Part shown: positions 26,723 through 36,820 of the stretch, piece after piece
Layout: every line of letters starts with the position of its first letter
Position numbering within the stretch: position 1 is the stretch's first letter
Assembly (NCBI GenBank): GCA_015057405.1
Contig: SVEK01000015.1
Location: 1-63,687 of the forward strand
Length of the DNA: 63,687 bases
Direction: 5' to 3'
DNA from: Lachnospiraceae bacterium
GTDB lineage: Bacteria > Bacillota > Clostridia > Lachnospirales > Lachnospiraceae
Notes under the pieces: generated by a model
What the model was told of the DNA's origin: nothing
The model's input: the letters and a program-made list of their open reading frames with translations, nothing else
Database searches by the model: none
Program-made: the position numbers and the translations under genes

Positions 26723-28588
26723 ATGCGAAAAATAAGGTTTTGGATGTTTACTATATTATTTGCAATGGTTGTCTTCTTTTTTGTTCCAAATAAAAGTGAG
26801 GCCGCTACATATTTGAGTAATAAAAAATTGGAGTTAGAAAAGGGTAAAAGCTATCGTTTATATTTGTATGGTACGACTAAAAAGTGTAAATGGTCAAGTT
26901 CGAATAAAAAGGTTGCTACTGTTAACGGAAAGGGAAAAGTAAAGGCAAAAAAAGCAGGGAAAGCCACCATAAAGGCATCTTATAAAGTGAAGGGAAGGAA
27001 TAAGACGCGGAAATGTAAGGTGACGGTTAGACAACCTAAAGTATATGACAAAGGGTATGGTAATTATGCTGAATACAGATATTTTTTTGGCTTGGATGAT
27101 GATTATGGCAACGGTAATGACGCAGGAAAAGTAGTAGATACAAGTCAGTATAAGATGTCTGAGACCGAAAAAACCGTGGACCATGAATCTTCGTTTTCAT
27201 TATATATTCAAAATAAAAAAAGTAAAAATACGATAATTTGGTCATCAGATAATCCGGCGGTTGCAGAAGTTAGCAGTAACGGGTACGTGGATGTTAAATC
27301 TAAGGGAAAAGCCGTAATAACTGCAAGTGTGGATGGCTGGAGTGGAAGTTGTGTAGTGAATGTGTATACAAGATTAGTAATTCAAAAGACGGATTATAAG
27401 CTTGCTTATCGCGAAACTGAAAAAATACAAATGAACATTGCCCCGTCAGAAGTAAAGATTACCTGTAGGGATGAAAAAATAGCCACAGTTGATAAAAGCG
27501 GAGTTATTCTGGCAAAAGAGTTAGGAGTAACTAAAATTGATATTGAGTATTATGGCAAAATAAATACTTTGAATGTTTATGTCGGGTTAAAGCGCAGCGA
27601 TTATAGTCATAATACGGAACTGATGCTTCATACGGGTGAAGTAGGTAATTTTGATATTGATATCAAGAATAAAGCTGTTGAAAGAGACATCGAGAAGTTC
27701 CCTGCAGTAATCTATTCTTCTGATACAGAAGTGTGTGATGTAGATGCAGACGGTAATATTTATGCAAAAAATCCGGGGACGGCATATGTGACAGTGCTTG
27801 TACTTGATACACTTGATTTGAATTGTGAAGTGAAAGTGTATGATTTTCAGTTGCCTGACGGGGTTACGTCAATGGGAGTAGGCGAGTATGAATTGAAGGC
27901 AAATAAAACAATATCTCCAAGTTATTACACGGTTACATCTGACAGTGATATCGTAAAGATAGAAGAAGGATACGACGGGTATGCTATTGAGGCTGTTGCA
28001 CCGGGGAAAGCAGTAATTACATATGATTGTAACGGCTACAAACGAACGCGGGAAATACATGTAAAAACCGGAATTGTTGATGCCATTAAAAACAGAAATT
28101 ATCTGGGTTATTCGGAAAAAGAGGCAAGGGTGCTTCAGACAATTCGAAATGTTATTGATTCGAATACTTCAAGTAATATGACAACCTCTCAAAAGGTTAA
28201 GGCTATTCATGATTACATTGTTTTGAATTGCCAGTATGATACCTATGAAGAAATAGAATATAGAATGACACATAGTTTTGTAAGTGTATTTATGAATCGA
28301 AAGGCGGTATGCAGCGCGTACGCACAGTCATTTATGATTTGCATGCAGGTGCTTGACATCCCATGCAGAATGGTAATAGGCGATACCATAAATGGCTATC
28401 ATTCATGGAATCAGGTGTATGTCGACGGCACATGGTATTACATTGACTTAACCTGGGACGATACCATAAGGAATACAGAAATATCATATATGTACTATCT
28501 TACAACCTCATTGTGGTCGTCGCATTATTTTGTGGAATCTGTATCTGATACTTATGATTTTGAAAGTTATATGTATGATTATTATTAA
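26723..28588 (+). CDS. Secreted Ig-like repeat protein with C-terminal transglutaminase-like domain
   Basis: 621 residues, ATG after AGGGGG. A signal peptide covers about residues 1-28 (cleavage near SEA-ATYL). Several Big_2-type Ig-like modules follow: a lysine-rich first one (residues about 30-110, with SSNKKVATVNGKGKVKA), then others near 145-215, 220-285 and 290-375. The last about 150 residues form a transglutaminase/protease-like fold with the triad Cys530 (AVCSAYAQ), His560 (GYHSWNQ) and Asp575 (YYIDLTWDDT). The basic first module is like that in the secreted beta-helix protein and probably binds the wall. Such proteins may cross-link or cleave surface proteins or peptidoglycan peptides. 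Monocistronic. Confidence 0.85.
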   Translation: MRKIRFWMFTILFAMVVFFFVPNKSEAATYLSNKKLELEKGKSYRLYLYGTTKKCKWSSSNKKVATVNGKGKVKAKKAGKATIKASYKVKGRNKTRKCKVTVRQPKVYDKGYGNYAEYRYFFGLDDDYGNGNDAGKVVDTSQYKMSETEKTVDHESSFSLYIQNKKSKNTIIWSSDNPAVAEVSSNGYVDVKSKGKAVITASVDGWSGSCVVNVYTRLVIQKTDYKLAYRETEKIQMNIAPSEVKITCRDEKIATVDKSGVILAKELGVTKIDIEYYGKINTLNVYVGLKRSDYSHNTELMLHTGEVGNFDIDIKNKAVERDIEKFPAVIYSSDTEVCDVDADGNIYAKNPGTAYVTVLVLDTLDLNCEVKVYDFQLPDGVTSMGVGEYELKANKTISPSYYTVTSDSDIVKIEEGYDGYAIEAVAPGKAVITYDCNGYKRTREIHVKTGIVDAIKNRNYLGYSEKEARVLQTIRNVIDSNTSSNMTTSQKVKAIHDYIVLNCQYDTYEEIEYRMTHSFVSVFMNRKAVCSAYAQSFMICMQVLDIPCRMVIGDTINGYHSWNQVYVDGTWYYIDLTWDDTIRNTEISYMYYLTTSLWSSHYFVESVSDTYDFESYMYDYY

Positions 28589-28657
28589 ATAAAATGTAGG
28601 AGACAATCAGACTCTCTTAAAGTTTGTTCGGTGGTGAGGAATTATAAAATATTATTA

Positions 28658-28686
28658 TTGAATAAATATTGTTAAAGTGATATAAT
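28658..28686 (+). promoter_or_regulatory. Promoter of the first chemoreceptor gene
   Basis: TTGAAT (28658-28663), 17 nt, TATAAT (28681-28686). This is the housekeeping pattern rather than a sigma-28 motility promoter. Confidence 0.6.
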
Positions 28687-28726
28687 AATTTCATCACTAA
28701 ACTAAAAAAAACAGGAGGACAAAATT

Positions 28727-30775
28727 ATGTTTAAGAATTTGAAATTGAGTACAAGTACAACTATTTTGATTGCTATTATTACTGCAATTAGTATTGTGAC
28801 TTTGTTCATTGTATCTGATTATAATATGACATCGGCTATGAAGAACACGGCAGAAGATAATATGATTACTTCTTTGGATGCTAAGATTCAGACTGTAGAT
28901 GAGTATATCAAGAATGGGGAGGCAACCCTTCAACAGTTTGCGGAAAGTGGTGAGCTTAAGGCATATCTTAAGAACGTTAATGATCCTAAACTAAGGGATG
29001 CAGCTCAGACTTACACAGAGAATTTCTATAGTAAGCTCACTAACTGGGAAGGAATTTATTTGGGAACATGGGATACAAAAGTTCTTACCCACCCTAATGT
29101 TCCTGTTATAGGAATGGTTATGAGAGAAGGTGACAGTCTTAAAGCGCTTCAGGACGGAATGCTTGCGAGTGCAAAAGAAGGTAAAGTATTTAATACCGGT
29201 ATTATGGCATCTCCTGCTTCAGGACAGCTTATCATCTCTATGTACACTCCGGTATTTGAAGGTGACGATGTTATCGGATATGTTGGAGGAGCAACATTGG
29301 CAGCCGGAATGAAGACCCTTCTTGATTCGGCAGCAGTATCAGGATTTAAGAATCTTACATATTCATTTATAAATGTTAATAATGGTCTTTATATATTTGA
29401 CAGTGATGAAACTCTTATTAATACCGAAGTGACTGAGGAACACCTTTTGAACATGGTATCTGATATTAAGGATAAGGGTGTTGAGAGCGGTAATATTGAG
29501 TATACAGGTGCAGACGGCAAGGAATATTTCTCTGTTTATAAGTCAATAACAGACAAGGGATGGGCACTGATTATTAAAGGTCAGTCTGACGAGATTTATT
29601 CAGTTGCTAACAAGAGTAAGCTTATCCTTGGAATATTATGCGTGCTTGCATTTCTTCTTATAATTGTTATTTCATTTATTGTTATCAGACTTAATGTTAA
29701 GCCGTTAGGCAGGGTTCTTAAGACTATAGAACGTTTGCAAAATCTTAATCTTACACCGGATTCCATGATAGGAAAGTATATTGGTAGGAAAAATGAAGTT
29801 GGACTTATCGCAACTTCGGTTGATTCGCTTTCATCAACATTTGCCGGAATTATAGATACTCTTAATGAGTGTTCGGAGTCTCTTAAGGAAGGTTCAGATA
29901 CAATGACCGTTACATCCAGGGATTTGTTGGATAGTATTGAAAATAATGCGGCTACGACAGAAGAGTTGTCTGCAAGTATTATCAGTACCAATTCATCAAT
30001 AGATGCGGTTACGGCTGAGATTGCTAAGATGGATGAACTTGTTGAGAATATTGAAGTGAGTGTTCGTGATGGTAGTGAAAAGAGTAGTAAACTTATTGAA
30101 ACTGCAGATGCGATGAGTGAGATGGCAGGAAGAACACTTGAAAGTAACGGAAGAAAGATTGAGGATACAAAAGAGAATATCGAAGAAGCTATTATGAATC
30201 TTCAGTCACTTGTAAAGATTAATGAGATGGCTACTCAGATTCTTGATATTACAAGCCAGACAAACCTGTTATCACTTAATGCTTCTATTGAAGCTGCAAG
30301 AGCCGGTGAGGCAGGAAGAGGATTTGCAGTAGTTGCAGGAGAGATTGGAAGTCTTGCAGAAAGTTCTTCTAAGACTGTTACTGAGATTCAGAATATTTGT
30401 GAGCAGAGCAACAAGAGTATTGAAAGTGTTCGTAAATGTTTTGAAGAGATTATTGCATTTATGGAAAGTGATGTATCAAAGCAATTCAAAGAATTTGTGG
30501 ATATGGCAAAAGAATACGGAGATGCGGTTAAAGATATCAGAAGTGCCATTGATTCAATTGATAGATCTTCTGCCTTGTTTGTAGATTCTGTTGCAAGTAT
30601 TAAAGAGCAGGTTGAAGTAGTTAATGAGGCGTCTAATGACAATGCGGCAGGTGTTGAAGATATTATTATCAAAAACAATACAACGACAACAACTGCGGAT
30701 GCTATTATTACAATCGCTAATGAGAATCAGAACAACGCAGAGGCAATTAAGGATATTATTTCAAAATTTAATTAA
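28727..30775 (+). CDS. Methyl-accepting chemotaxis protein with dCache-type sensor
   Basis: 682 residues, ATG after GGAGGAC. Transmembrane helix 1 is at about residues 12-33, the extracellular Cache sensor about 40-290 (motif [19 protein letters not shown] and [13 protein letters not shown]), helix 2 about 298-322, then a HAMP-like linker and a long cytoplasmic coiled coil. The signalling tip is intact: [27 protein letters not shown]. No CheR-docking pentapeptide is present at the C-terminus (DIISKFN). It senses a small extracellular molecule and controls CheA. The signalling half is almost identical in DNA to that of the receptor at 32021-34057. Confidence 0.95.
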   Translation: MFKNLKLSTSTTILIAIITAISIVTLFIVSDYNMTSAMKNTAEDNMITSLDAKIQTVDEYIKNGEATLQQFAESGELKAYLKNVNDPKLRDAAQTYTENFYSKLTNWEGIYLGTWDTKVLTHPNVPVIGMVMREGDSLKALQDGMLASAKEGKVFNTGIMASPASGQLIISMYTPVFEGDDVIGYVGGATLAAGMKTLLDSAAVSGFKNLTYSFINVNNGLYIFDSDETLINTEVTEEHLLNMVSDIKDKGVESGNIEYTGADGKEYFSVYKSITDKGWALIIKGQSDEIYSVANKSKLILGILCVLAFLLIIVISFIVIRLNVKPLGRVLKTIERLQNLNLTPDSMIGKYIGRKNEVGLIATSVDSLSSTFAGIIDTLNECSESLKEGSDTMTVTSRDLLDSIENNAATTEELSASIISTNSSIDAVTAEIAKMDELVENIEVSVRDGSEKSSKLIETADAMSEMAGRTLESNGRKIEDTKENIEEAIMNLQSLVKINEMATQILDITSQTNLLSLNASIEAARAGEAGRGFAVVAGEIGSLAESSSKTVTEIQNICEQSNKSIESVRKCFEEIIAFMESDVSKQFKEFVDMAKEYGDAVKDIRSAIDSIDRSSALFVDSVASIKEQVEVVNEASNDNAAGVEDIIIKNNTTTTTADAIITIANENQNNAEAIKDIISKFN

Positions 30776-30813
30776 TCAGTGTAAGTGAATAATCATTTGG
30801 ATTGATTTTGTAT

Positions 30814-30850
30814 CCGGGCATGAAGTGAAGACAGTGTCATGCCCGGTATT
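30814..30850 (+). terminator. Hairpin after the first chemoreceptor gene
   Basis: CCGGGCATG (30814-30822) pairs with CATGCCCGG (30838-30846), perfect 9-bp stem with a 15-nt loop, followed only by TATTTG; termination efficiency is uncertain. Confidence 0.55.
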
Positions 30851-30897
30851 TGCGGTTATACAGCCACATTAAATGTAGTATGGCGCAAAAAATGTAA

Positions 30898-31869
30898 TTG
30901 GAGGAAATGCCTATGATAAAGAATAAAAATGGACATAGAGTATATATCCCGGGCATATTAATAACGGCAGGTTGTATGGTTGTATTATATTTTGTGTTTG
31001 TTAGTATTGTTTCTGCCCAAATGAAATATAACGCCAGAGACAATATGAATATTTTACTTAATGCCAAGACTGAACTTCTCAATCAGTATATCGAAGACTC
31101 TGAAAAGAAGCTTGCAGCATTTGGTTCAAGTGGAGAATTGAAGGCATTTCTTAAGAATCAAAACGACGAAGGATTAAGAGAGGCGGCTCAGGAATTTACT
31201 GAGAATTATTATTCAGCACTGGGTAATTGGGAGGGTATTTATCTTGATACTTGGGATGCAGAAGTTATTACCCACTCCAATCCGGAGGTCCCGGGGATGA
31301 TTATGCGAGAAGGCAATTCCCTGAAAGCACTTCAGGAAAGTATTCTTTCAGCTAAAGGAGAGGTGTATAATATCGGAACCCTTGTATCTCCTACTACCAA
31401 CAGAATAGTAATGGCTATGTATTATCCTATAATGGAGGAGGGCAAAGCTTTAGGGTTTGTCGGAGGCGCGATATTTGCCAATGGTCTTGTTGATATTCTC
31501 GATACTTCTTTGTCAGATAAATATAATAATGAAACGTATTCGTTGATTAACCTGAACACAAATGTTTATATATTTGACAGTAATGAAAAGTTAAATAATA
31601 CGGAGATTAATAGTGAACCTGTCTTAGATATGGTTGATTCGATTAATGAAGGAAGCGATACGGGGATTAATGTATATACAGGTGAAGATGGGGAAGAATA
31701 TTTTTCAGTTTACAAATTGTTGGAAGACAGGGGCTGGGCTCTTGTTCTTACCGACGTTTCATCAGAGGTGTATAGTAACATATATCAGTATCATTTTATT
31801 GTTGGAATAGTTTGTATGCTGTTGTTTTTGGTGATTACGGTGTCATCCTTTTTTGTAAAGAACAAATAG
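30898..31869 (+). CDS. Cache-domain-only receptor (chemoreceptor paralogue without signalling domain)
   Basis: 323 residues, start after TGGAGG (TTGGAGGAAATGCCT). The frame from 30898 begins inside this purine run; the Met at 30913 (MIKNKNG) is the more natural start. It has transmembrane helix 1, a full Cache sensor closely related to that of the next gene ([38 protein letters not shown]), helix 2 (residues about 298-318) and then stops after SSFFVKNK. HAMP and the methyl-accepting coiled coil are absent. The DNA after the stop shows no decayed remnant of a signalling domain, so this looks like a deliberate sensor-only protein rather than a recent truncation. It may form mixed dimers with its neighbours or act as a decoy. 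Confidence 0.8.
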   Translation: MEEMPMIKNKNGHRVYIPGILITAGCMVVLYFVFVSIVSAQMKYNARDNMNILLNAKTELLNQYIEDSEKKLAAFGSSGELKAFLKNQNDEGLREAAQEFTENYYSALGNWEGIYLDTWDAEVITHSNPEVPGMIMREGNSLKALQESILSAKGEVYNIGTLVSPTTNRIVMAMYYPIMEEGKALGFVGGAIFANGLVDILDTSLSDKYNNETYSLINLNTNVYIFDSNEKLNNTEINSEPVLDMVDSINEGSDTGINVYTGEDGEEYFSVYKLLEDRGWALVLTDVSSEVYSNIYQYHFIVGIVCMLLFLVITVSSFFVKNK

Positions 31870-32020
31870 TGTTGAAGTGATTGACAATAATGAAAAAATT
31901 ATAAATTTATACTTATAAAATTCTTGCTCAATTTATAATATTATGATAAAATTAAAATAATCAGTTCGGAAGATGAGATATTTCGCGTGGTGAGAGCCAG
32001 CAAAAAAGGAGGCAGATATT

Positions 32021-34057
32021 ATGTTTAAGAATTTCAAGCTAGGCAACAGTATTCCGATTCTCATTGGCATTATTACATGTATATGTATAGTGATGTTGTT
32101 CTTCGTATCCGATTACAACATGACAACTGCAATGAAGAATACAGCAGAAGAGAGCATGAGAACTTCTCTTAACGATAAGACGCAGATTATCGAGGAATAC
32201 ATAAGTGATGCAGAAAAAGTACTTGCTGCGTTTGGTACAAGCGGTGAACTCAGAGCTTTTCTTAAAGATCCTAAGAATCCTGAATTAAAGGCAACTGCTC
32301 AGGCATTTAATGAAAAGTATTATGAGGCTATTGGTAATTGGGAAGGTATTTACCTTGACACATGGGAGTCGGAAGTTATTACCCACTCCAATCCGGCGGT
32401 TCCGGGAATGATCATGAGAGAGGGGGATGCTCTGAAAACGCTTCAGGATGGAATTCTTGCTGCTGATGGAGTTTGCAACTTTGGTATTCTTGCTTCTCCG
32501 GCATCAGGACAGTTGGTTGTATCCATGTATTCTCCTATCATGGAAGGGGACAAACCTATCGGTTTTGTTGGTGGTGCAGTTCTTGCAAGTGGTCTTAAGG
32601 ATCTTCTTGATGCATCCGTTATGGTTGGATTTGAACATGCGACATATTCTCTTATTAATGTTAATGAAGGTGTATACATATTCGATAGTAATGAAGAACT
32701 TCTTAATACAGAAATTACAGATCCGTCAGTACTTAAGGTAATTGATGCCGTTAGTAATGGTTCTGAAGAAGGCAATATCGAATATAAAGGTGAAGATGGT
32801 GCGGATTACTTCTCAGTTTATAAGTCATTAGGTGACAGAGGATGGGCACTTATTGTCAGAGATAAAACATCTGAAATATATGCAGATGCAAATCAGAACA
32901 GAATTATGCTCGGAGTACTTTGTGTTCTTGCATTTATTATCATTACAATTATCTCAGCTGTTGTTGTTAAGTTAAGCATTAAACCTCTTGGCAGAGTTCT
33001 TAAGACTATAGAGCGTCTTCAGAATCTTAACCTTACTCCTGATGCAAAGATTAAAAAGTATATCGGAAGGAAGAATGAGGTTGGATTTATTGCAACCGCG
33101 GTTGACTCACTTTCATCCACCTTTGCAGGTATCATAGATACTCTTAATGATTGTTCGGAATCGTTGACAGGAAGCTCGGATACCATGACAGTAACTTCGA
33201 AAGATTTGTTGGATAGCATTGAAAATAATGCGGCTACGACAGAAGAGTTATCTGCAAGTATTATCAGTACCAATTCATCAATAGATGCGGTTACGGCAGA
33301 GATTGCTAAGATGGATGAACTTGTTGAGAACATTGAAGTGTGTGTTCGTGACGGTAGCGAAAAGAGTAGTAAACTTATTGAAACTGCAGATGCGATGAGT
33401 GAAATGGCAGGAAGAACTCTTGAAAGCAACGGCAGAAAGATAGAAGATACGAAAGAGAATATTGAAGAAGCAATTAAGAATCTTCAGTCTCTTGTTAAGA
33501 TTAATGAGATGGCAACACAGATTCTTGATATTACAAGCCAGACAAATCTGTTATCACTGAATGCTTCCATTGAAGCTGCAAGAGCCGGTGAAGCCGGAAG
33601 AGGATTTGCAGTAGTTGCAGGAGAGATCGGAAGTCTTGCAGAGAGTTCATCTAAGACTGTTACTGAGATTCAGAATATTTGTGAGCAGAGTAATAAGAGT
33701 ATTGAGAGTGTTCGTAAATGTTTCGAAGAGATTATTGCATTTATGGAGAGCGATGTATCCAAGCAGTTTGAAGAGTTTGCTGACATGGCAAAAGAGTATG
33801 GTTCTGCAGTTAAGGATATTCGTAGTGCTATCGATTCTATCGACCGTTCTTCGGCTATGTTTGTTGAATCAGTTACAAGCATTAAGGAACAGGTTGAGGT
33901 TGTTAATGAGGCATCTAATGATAATGCAGCGGGTGTAGAAGATATTATTATTAAGAATAATACAACTACAACAACAGCGGATGCTATTATTACAATCGCT
34001 AATGAGAATCACAATAATGCTGAAACTCTTAAGAATATTATTGCTAGATTTAATTAA
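32021..34057 (+). CDS. Methyl-accepting chemotaxis protein with dCache-type sensor
   Basis: 678 residues, ATG after AAAGGAGGC. Same plan as the receptor at 28727: helix 1 (about 12-33), Cache sensor with [20 protein letters not shown], helix 2 (about 295-318), HAMP region and a methyl-accepting coiled coil with the invariant tip [15 protein letters not shown]. The sensor is closer to the sensor-only protein just upstream, while the signalling half is almost the same as that of the first receptor. The three genes are therefore a local duplication series. A possible promoter is TTGCTC-17 nt-TAAAAT just upstream (near 31925-31953). Confidence 0.95.
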   Translation: MFKNFKLGNSIPILIGIITCICIVMLFFVSDYNMTTAMKNTAEESMRTSLNDKTQIIEEYISDAEKVLAAFGTSGELRAFLKDPKNPELKATAQAFNEKYYEAIGNWEGIYLDTWESEVITHSNPAVPGMIMREGDALKTLQDGILAADGVCNFGILASPASGQLVVSMYSPIMEGDKPIGFVGGAVLASGLKDLLDASVMVGFEHATYSLINVNEGVYIFDSNEELLNTEITDPSVLKVIDAVSNGSEEGNIEYKGEDGADYFSVYKSLGDRGWALIVRDKTSEIYADANQNRIMLGVLCVLAFIIITIISAVVVKLSIKPLGRVLKTIERLQNLNLTPDAKIKKYIGRKNEVGFIATAVDSLSSTFAGIIDTLNDCSESLTGSSDTMTVTSKDLLDSIENNAATTEELSASIISTNSSIDAVTAEIAKMDELVENIEVCVRDGSEKSSKLIETADAMSEMAGRTLESNGRKIEDTKENIEEAIKNLQSLVKINEMATQILDITSQTNLLSLNASIEAARAGEAGRGFAVVAGEIGSLAESSSKTVTEIQNICEQSNKSIESVRKCFEEIIAFMESDVSKQFEEFADMAKEYGSAVKDIRSAIDSIDRSSAMFVESVTSIKEQVEVVNEASNDNAAGVEDIIIKNNTTTTTADAIITIANENHNNAETLKNIIARFN

Positions 34058-34141
34058 ATATTACAGAATAGGTGATGTATTAGATTATGCATTAGATGTG
34101 TATTAACCCAATATGATATTACCTTGAATGAAATATGATTA

Positions 34142-34189
34142 AAAAACCCGGGCACGTGTAGTTCTATGAACTTTCGTGTCCGGGTTTTT
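34142..34189. terminator. Strong bidirectional terminator after the chemoreceptor cluster
   Basis: AAAAACCCGGGCACG (34142-34156) pairs with CGTGTCCGGGTTTTT (34175-34189). It lies in a 317-bp gap (34058-34374). The rest of that gap has no supported gene; the alpha-galactosidase ribosome site AGAAGGAG sits at its end. Confidence 0.88.
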
Positions 34190-34374
34190 CTCATTTACTA
34201 GTAGTTACTTTTCCATATGATAACAACATTATTCCATTGTTATAGGTAGGTTGCTTCGGTAATATGATGTATGAAGGCAGTTGTGTCTTGTTATGATGCA
34301 GTAGGCAGTATAGAAATTTCTGCTATTACATCAAATGATGGGTAATACATAAAATAAGAAGGAGAATTTTAGTT

Positions 34375-36543
34375 ATGGGAATTATTTACAATGAAAAAGA
34401 CAGAATCTTTAAGTTAGACACTAAGAAAACAAGTTACATTCTGGGTGTGGCAGATGATTATGGCCACGTGGTTCATATTTATTATGGTAAAAAACTTAGA
34501 GGTGACAGTAATCCGGTGGGAATGTCATCAGTAGATTATAAGAATAAGCACTGGTTTTTTGATGGTGCATGGATGGAGTATCCGACTCCGGGAATTGGTG
34601 ATTTTAGAGAACATTGTATTGAGATTAAAACTGAGGAAGGTTATTCAACTTTAGAGTGTGCATATGATTCTCATAAGATATATAAGGGAAAGCCAAAACT
34701 TGCAGGTCTTCCTGCAACATTTTCGGATGAGGATACGTGTACAACACTTGAGCTTGTTATGGTTGATAAGCTGGTTGGGCTTGAGATAACATTGCTTTAT
34801 TCTGCATTTGAAGATGTTGATGTAATAACCAGAAGTGTAATAGTTCGTAATATTGATACGAAAGTAATCAAGCTTACTAAGGTTCTTAGTGCATGTCTTG
34901 ATATTAATAATGATAATTATAATGGTATCACTCTTCATGGCTCCTGGGGTAGAGAACGTCATATTCAGAAGAGACCTATAGGTCACGGACGTCAGGGAGT
35001 GGCTTCAGAAAGAGGCGTGTCGGGTCATCAGGATCATCCGTTTATGGCATTAGCATCAGCAGGTGCAACACAGACTACAGGTGATGTGTATGCCATGCAT
35101 CTGGTGTATTCAGGTAACTACGAGATACAGTGCGAGCTTACGCAACACGATAGTATACGTATGGTTGCGGGAATCAGTCCGTATAATTTTGAGTGGACAC
35201 TTGAGCCGGAAGATACATTTACTGCACCTGAGGTTGTAATGGTATATTCAGCAGAAGGTATTGGCAATATGTCAAGAAATCTGCATGATTTGTACCGCGA
35301 ACATTTAATCAGAGGCAAATATCGCAATACAAAGAGACCGATTCTTATCAATAACTGGGAAGCTACTTATTTTGATTTTGATACTGATAAGTTGCTTGCG
35401 ATTGCTAAACAAGCTTCGGAAGTGGGAATTGAGATGCTTGTAGTAGATGATGGTTGGTTTGGTAACAGATTTGATGATAACAGAGCTCTTGGTGACTGGG
35501 TTGTTAATGAAGACAAGATAAAAGGTGGATTAAAGTATCTTGTTGATGAAGTTAATAAACTGGGGATGAAATTTGGAATGTGGTTTGAGCCTGAAATGGT
35601 TTGCCCTGATTCAGATATGTACAGAGCACATCCTGACTGGGCAATTGAAGTTCCGGGAAGGGATGCAGTGCGTTGCCGTAATCAGTATATTGCAGATATA
35701 ACAAGAAAAGAAGTGCGTGATTATATATTTGACAGCATGTGTAAAGTACTTAAAAGTGCTAATGTTGAATATGTGAAATGGGATATGAACAGACCACTTA
35801 CAGATATTTATTCAGCCGGTCTTCCTGCTGAAAAACAGGGTGAATTGTATCACAGATATGTTCTTGCGGTTTATGAGCTTCAGGAAAGGCTTATCACGGA
35901 ATTCCCTGACCTTCTTCTTGAAAACTGTTCAAGTGGTGGCGGAAGATTTGACCCGGGTATGTTATATTACAGTCCGCAGATATGGACTTCGGATAACGCT
36001 GATGCGATTGAAAGACTTTGTATTCAGGAAGGAACAGCACTTATTTATCCGTTGTCAACAATGGGTGCGCATGTTACGGATTGCCCTAACCATTCAATCG
36101 GACGTACTACTCCGTTTGATACAAGAGGAAAAGTTGCGCTTGCCGGAACATTTGGTTATGAGCTTGACGTTACAAGAATTCCTGAAGAGGACAGACAAGC
36201 TATTCCGGGTCAGGTGGCAATGTATCACAAATATAACGACCTTGTAAGAGCCGGAGATTATTACAGAATAGCTTCTTTTGCAGAAAATGCCCAGCACGAT
36301 AGCTACATGGTAGTTTCCAAAGATAAAACAGAGGCGCTTGTAACATTTGTACAGGTTATTGCTATCGCTAACCATGGTATGCCGGTAATTAAGCTTCAGG
36401 GACTCAATGAAGAATATACATATCATGTAGAAGAGCTTGACAGAGATATTAACGGAGATGTTCTTATGAACATTGGTCTGCCAATCAAGGGTGAATTCGG
36501 AGATTTTAAGGCCAGTCTGTATCATTTGAAGAAAGTTGACTAA
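34375..36543 (+). CDS. Alpha-galactosidase, family GH36
   Basis: 722 residues, the usual length of bacterial GH36 enzymes, no signal peptide, ATG after AAGGAG. Conserved features in order: N-terminal beta-supersandwich, VVDDGWFGNR, WFEPEMV, nucleophile Asp470 in KWDMNRP, ENCSSGGGRFDPG, and acid/base Asp540 in WTSDNADAIER. The spacing of 70 residues between the two catalytic acids is that expected for GH36. It removes terminal alpha-1,6-galactose from raffinose, stachyose or galactomannan fragments in the cytoplasm. No transporter or regulator gene lies beside it; it stands between two terminators and so is probably transcribed alone. Confidence 0.95.
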   Translation: MGIIYNEKDRIFKLDTKKTSYILGVADDYGHVVHIYYGKKLRGDSNPVGMSSVDYKNKHWFFDGAWMEYPTPGIGDFREHCIEIKTEEGYSTLECAYDSHKIYKGKPKLAGLPATFSDEDTCTTLELVMVDKLVGLEITLLYSAFEDVDVITRSVIVRNIDTKVIKLTKVLSACLDINNDNYNGITLHGSWGRERHIQKRPIGHGRQGVASERGVSGHQDHPFMALASAGATQTTGDVYAMHLVYSGNYEIQCELTQHDSIRMVAGISPYNFEWTLEPEDTFTAPEVVMVYSAEGIGNMSRNLHDLYREHLIRGKYRNTKRPILINNWEATYFDFDTDKLLAIAKQASEVGIEMLVVDDGWFGNRFDDNRALGDWVVNEDKIKGGLKYLVDEVNKLGMKFGMWFEPEMVCPDSDMYRAHPDWAIEVPGRDAVRCRNQYIADITRKEVRDYIFDSMCKVLKSANVEYVKWDMNRPLTDIYSAGLPAEKQGELYHRYVLAVYELQERLITEFPDLLLENCSSGGGRFDPGMLYYSPQIWTSDNADAIERLCIQEGTALIYPLSTMGAHVTDCPNHSIGRTTPFDTRGKVALAGTFGYELDVTRIPEEDRQAIPGQVAMYHKYNDLVRAGDYYRIASFAENAQHDSYMVVSKDKTEALVTFVQVIAIANHGMPVIKLQGLNEEYTYHVEELDRDINGDVLMNIGLPIKGEFGDFKASLYHLKKVD

Positions 36544-36660
36544 GATACAACGTAGCCCATAAAAGCAAATGTGAGACATAAAAATGTGAACATAACGTGG
36601 GACACAAAAGCATAACATGGAACACCAAAACATAAACATAGTACATAAGAAAATATAGTG
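36544..36660. repeat. Degenerate short repeats after the alpha-galactosidase gene
   Basis: The spacer carries several diverged copies of a roughly 20-26-nt unit built on GACATAAAA / GGGACACAAAAGCATAAC / GGAACACCAAAACATAAAC. It is followed by the hairpin at 36680. Confidence 0.35.
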
Positions 36661-36679
36661 TTATATAAGCTCATGTAAA

Positions 36680-36730
36680 AAAAGTGACGCATTCCGATTA
36701 GTGAAATATAAGGGATGCGTCACTTTTACA
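36680..36730. terminator. Terminator between alpha-galactosidase and the FliK-like gene
   Basis: AAAAGTGACGCATTCC (36680-36695) pairs with GGGATGCGTCACTTTT (36712-36727) with one G-U pair. A- and T-runs at the ends suit both strands. Confidence 0.75.
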
Positions 36731-36820
36731 TTTTACGCTTACAGGGGTTATGCAAATGAAAACCTATGTCGATATATCTCTTGTACATATAAATAAAATA
36801 TGCAGATGGGAGAATCCGTT

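Noticed and set aside
31870..32020. Decayed signalling domain after the sensor-only receptor
   Set aside because: The spacer is A/T-rich promoter-like sequence with no similarity to the chemoreceptor coiled coil in any frame.
36748..36800. Sigma-28 promoter before the FliK-like gene
   Set aside because: GTCGATAT near 36766 resembles a -10, but no TAAA-type -35 lies at the right distance.
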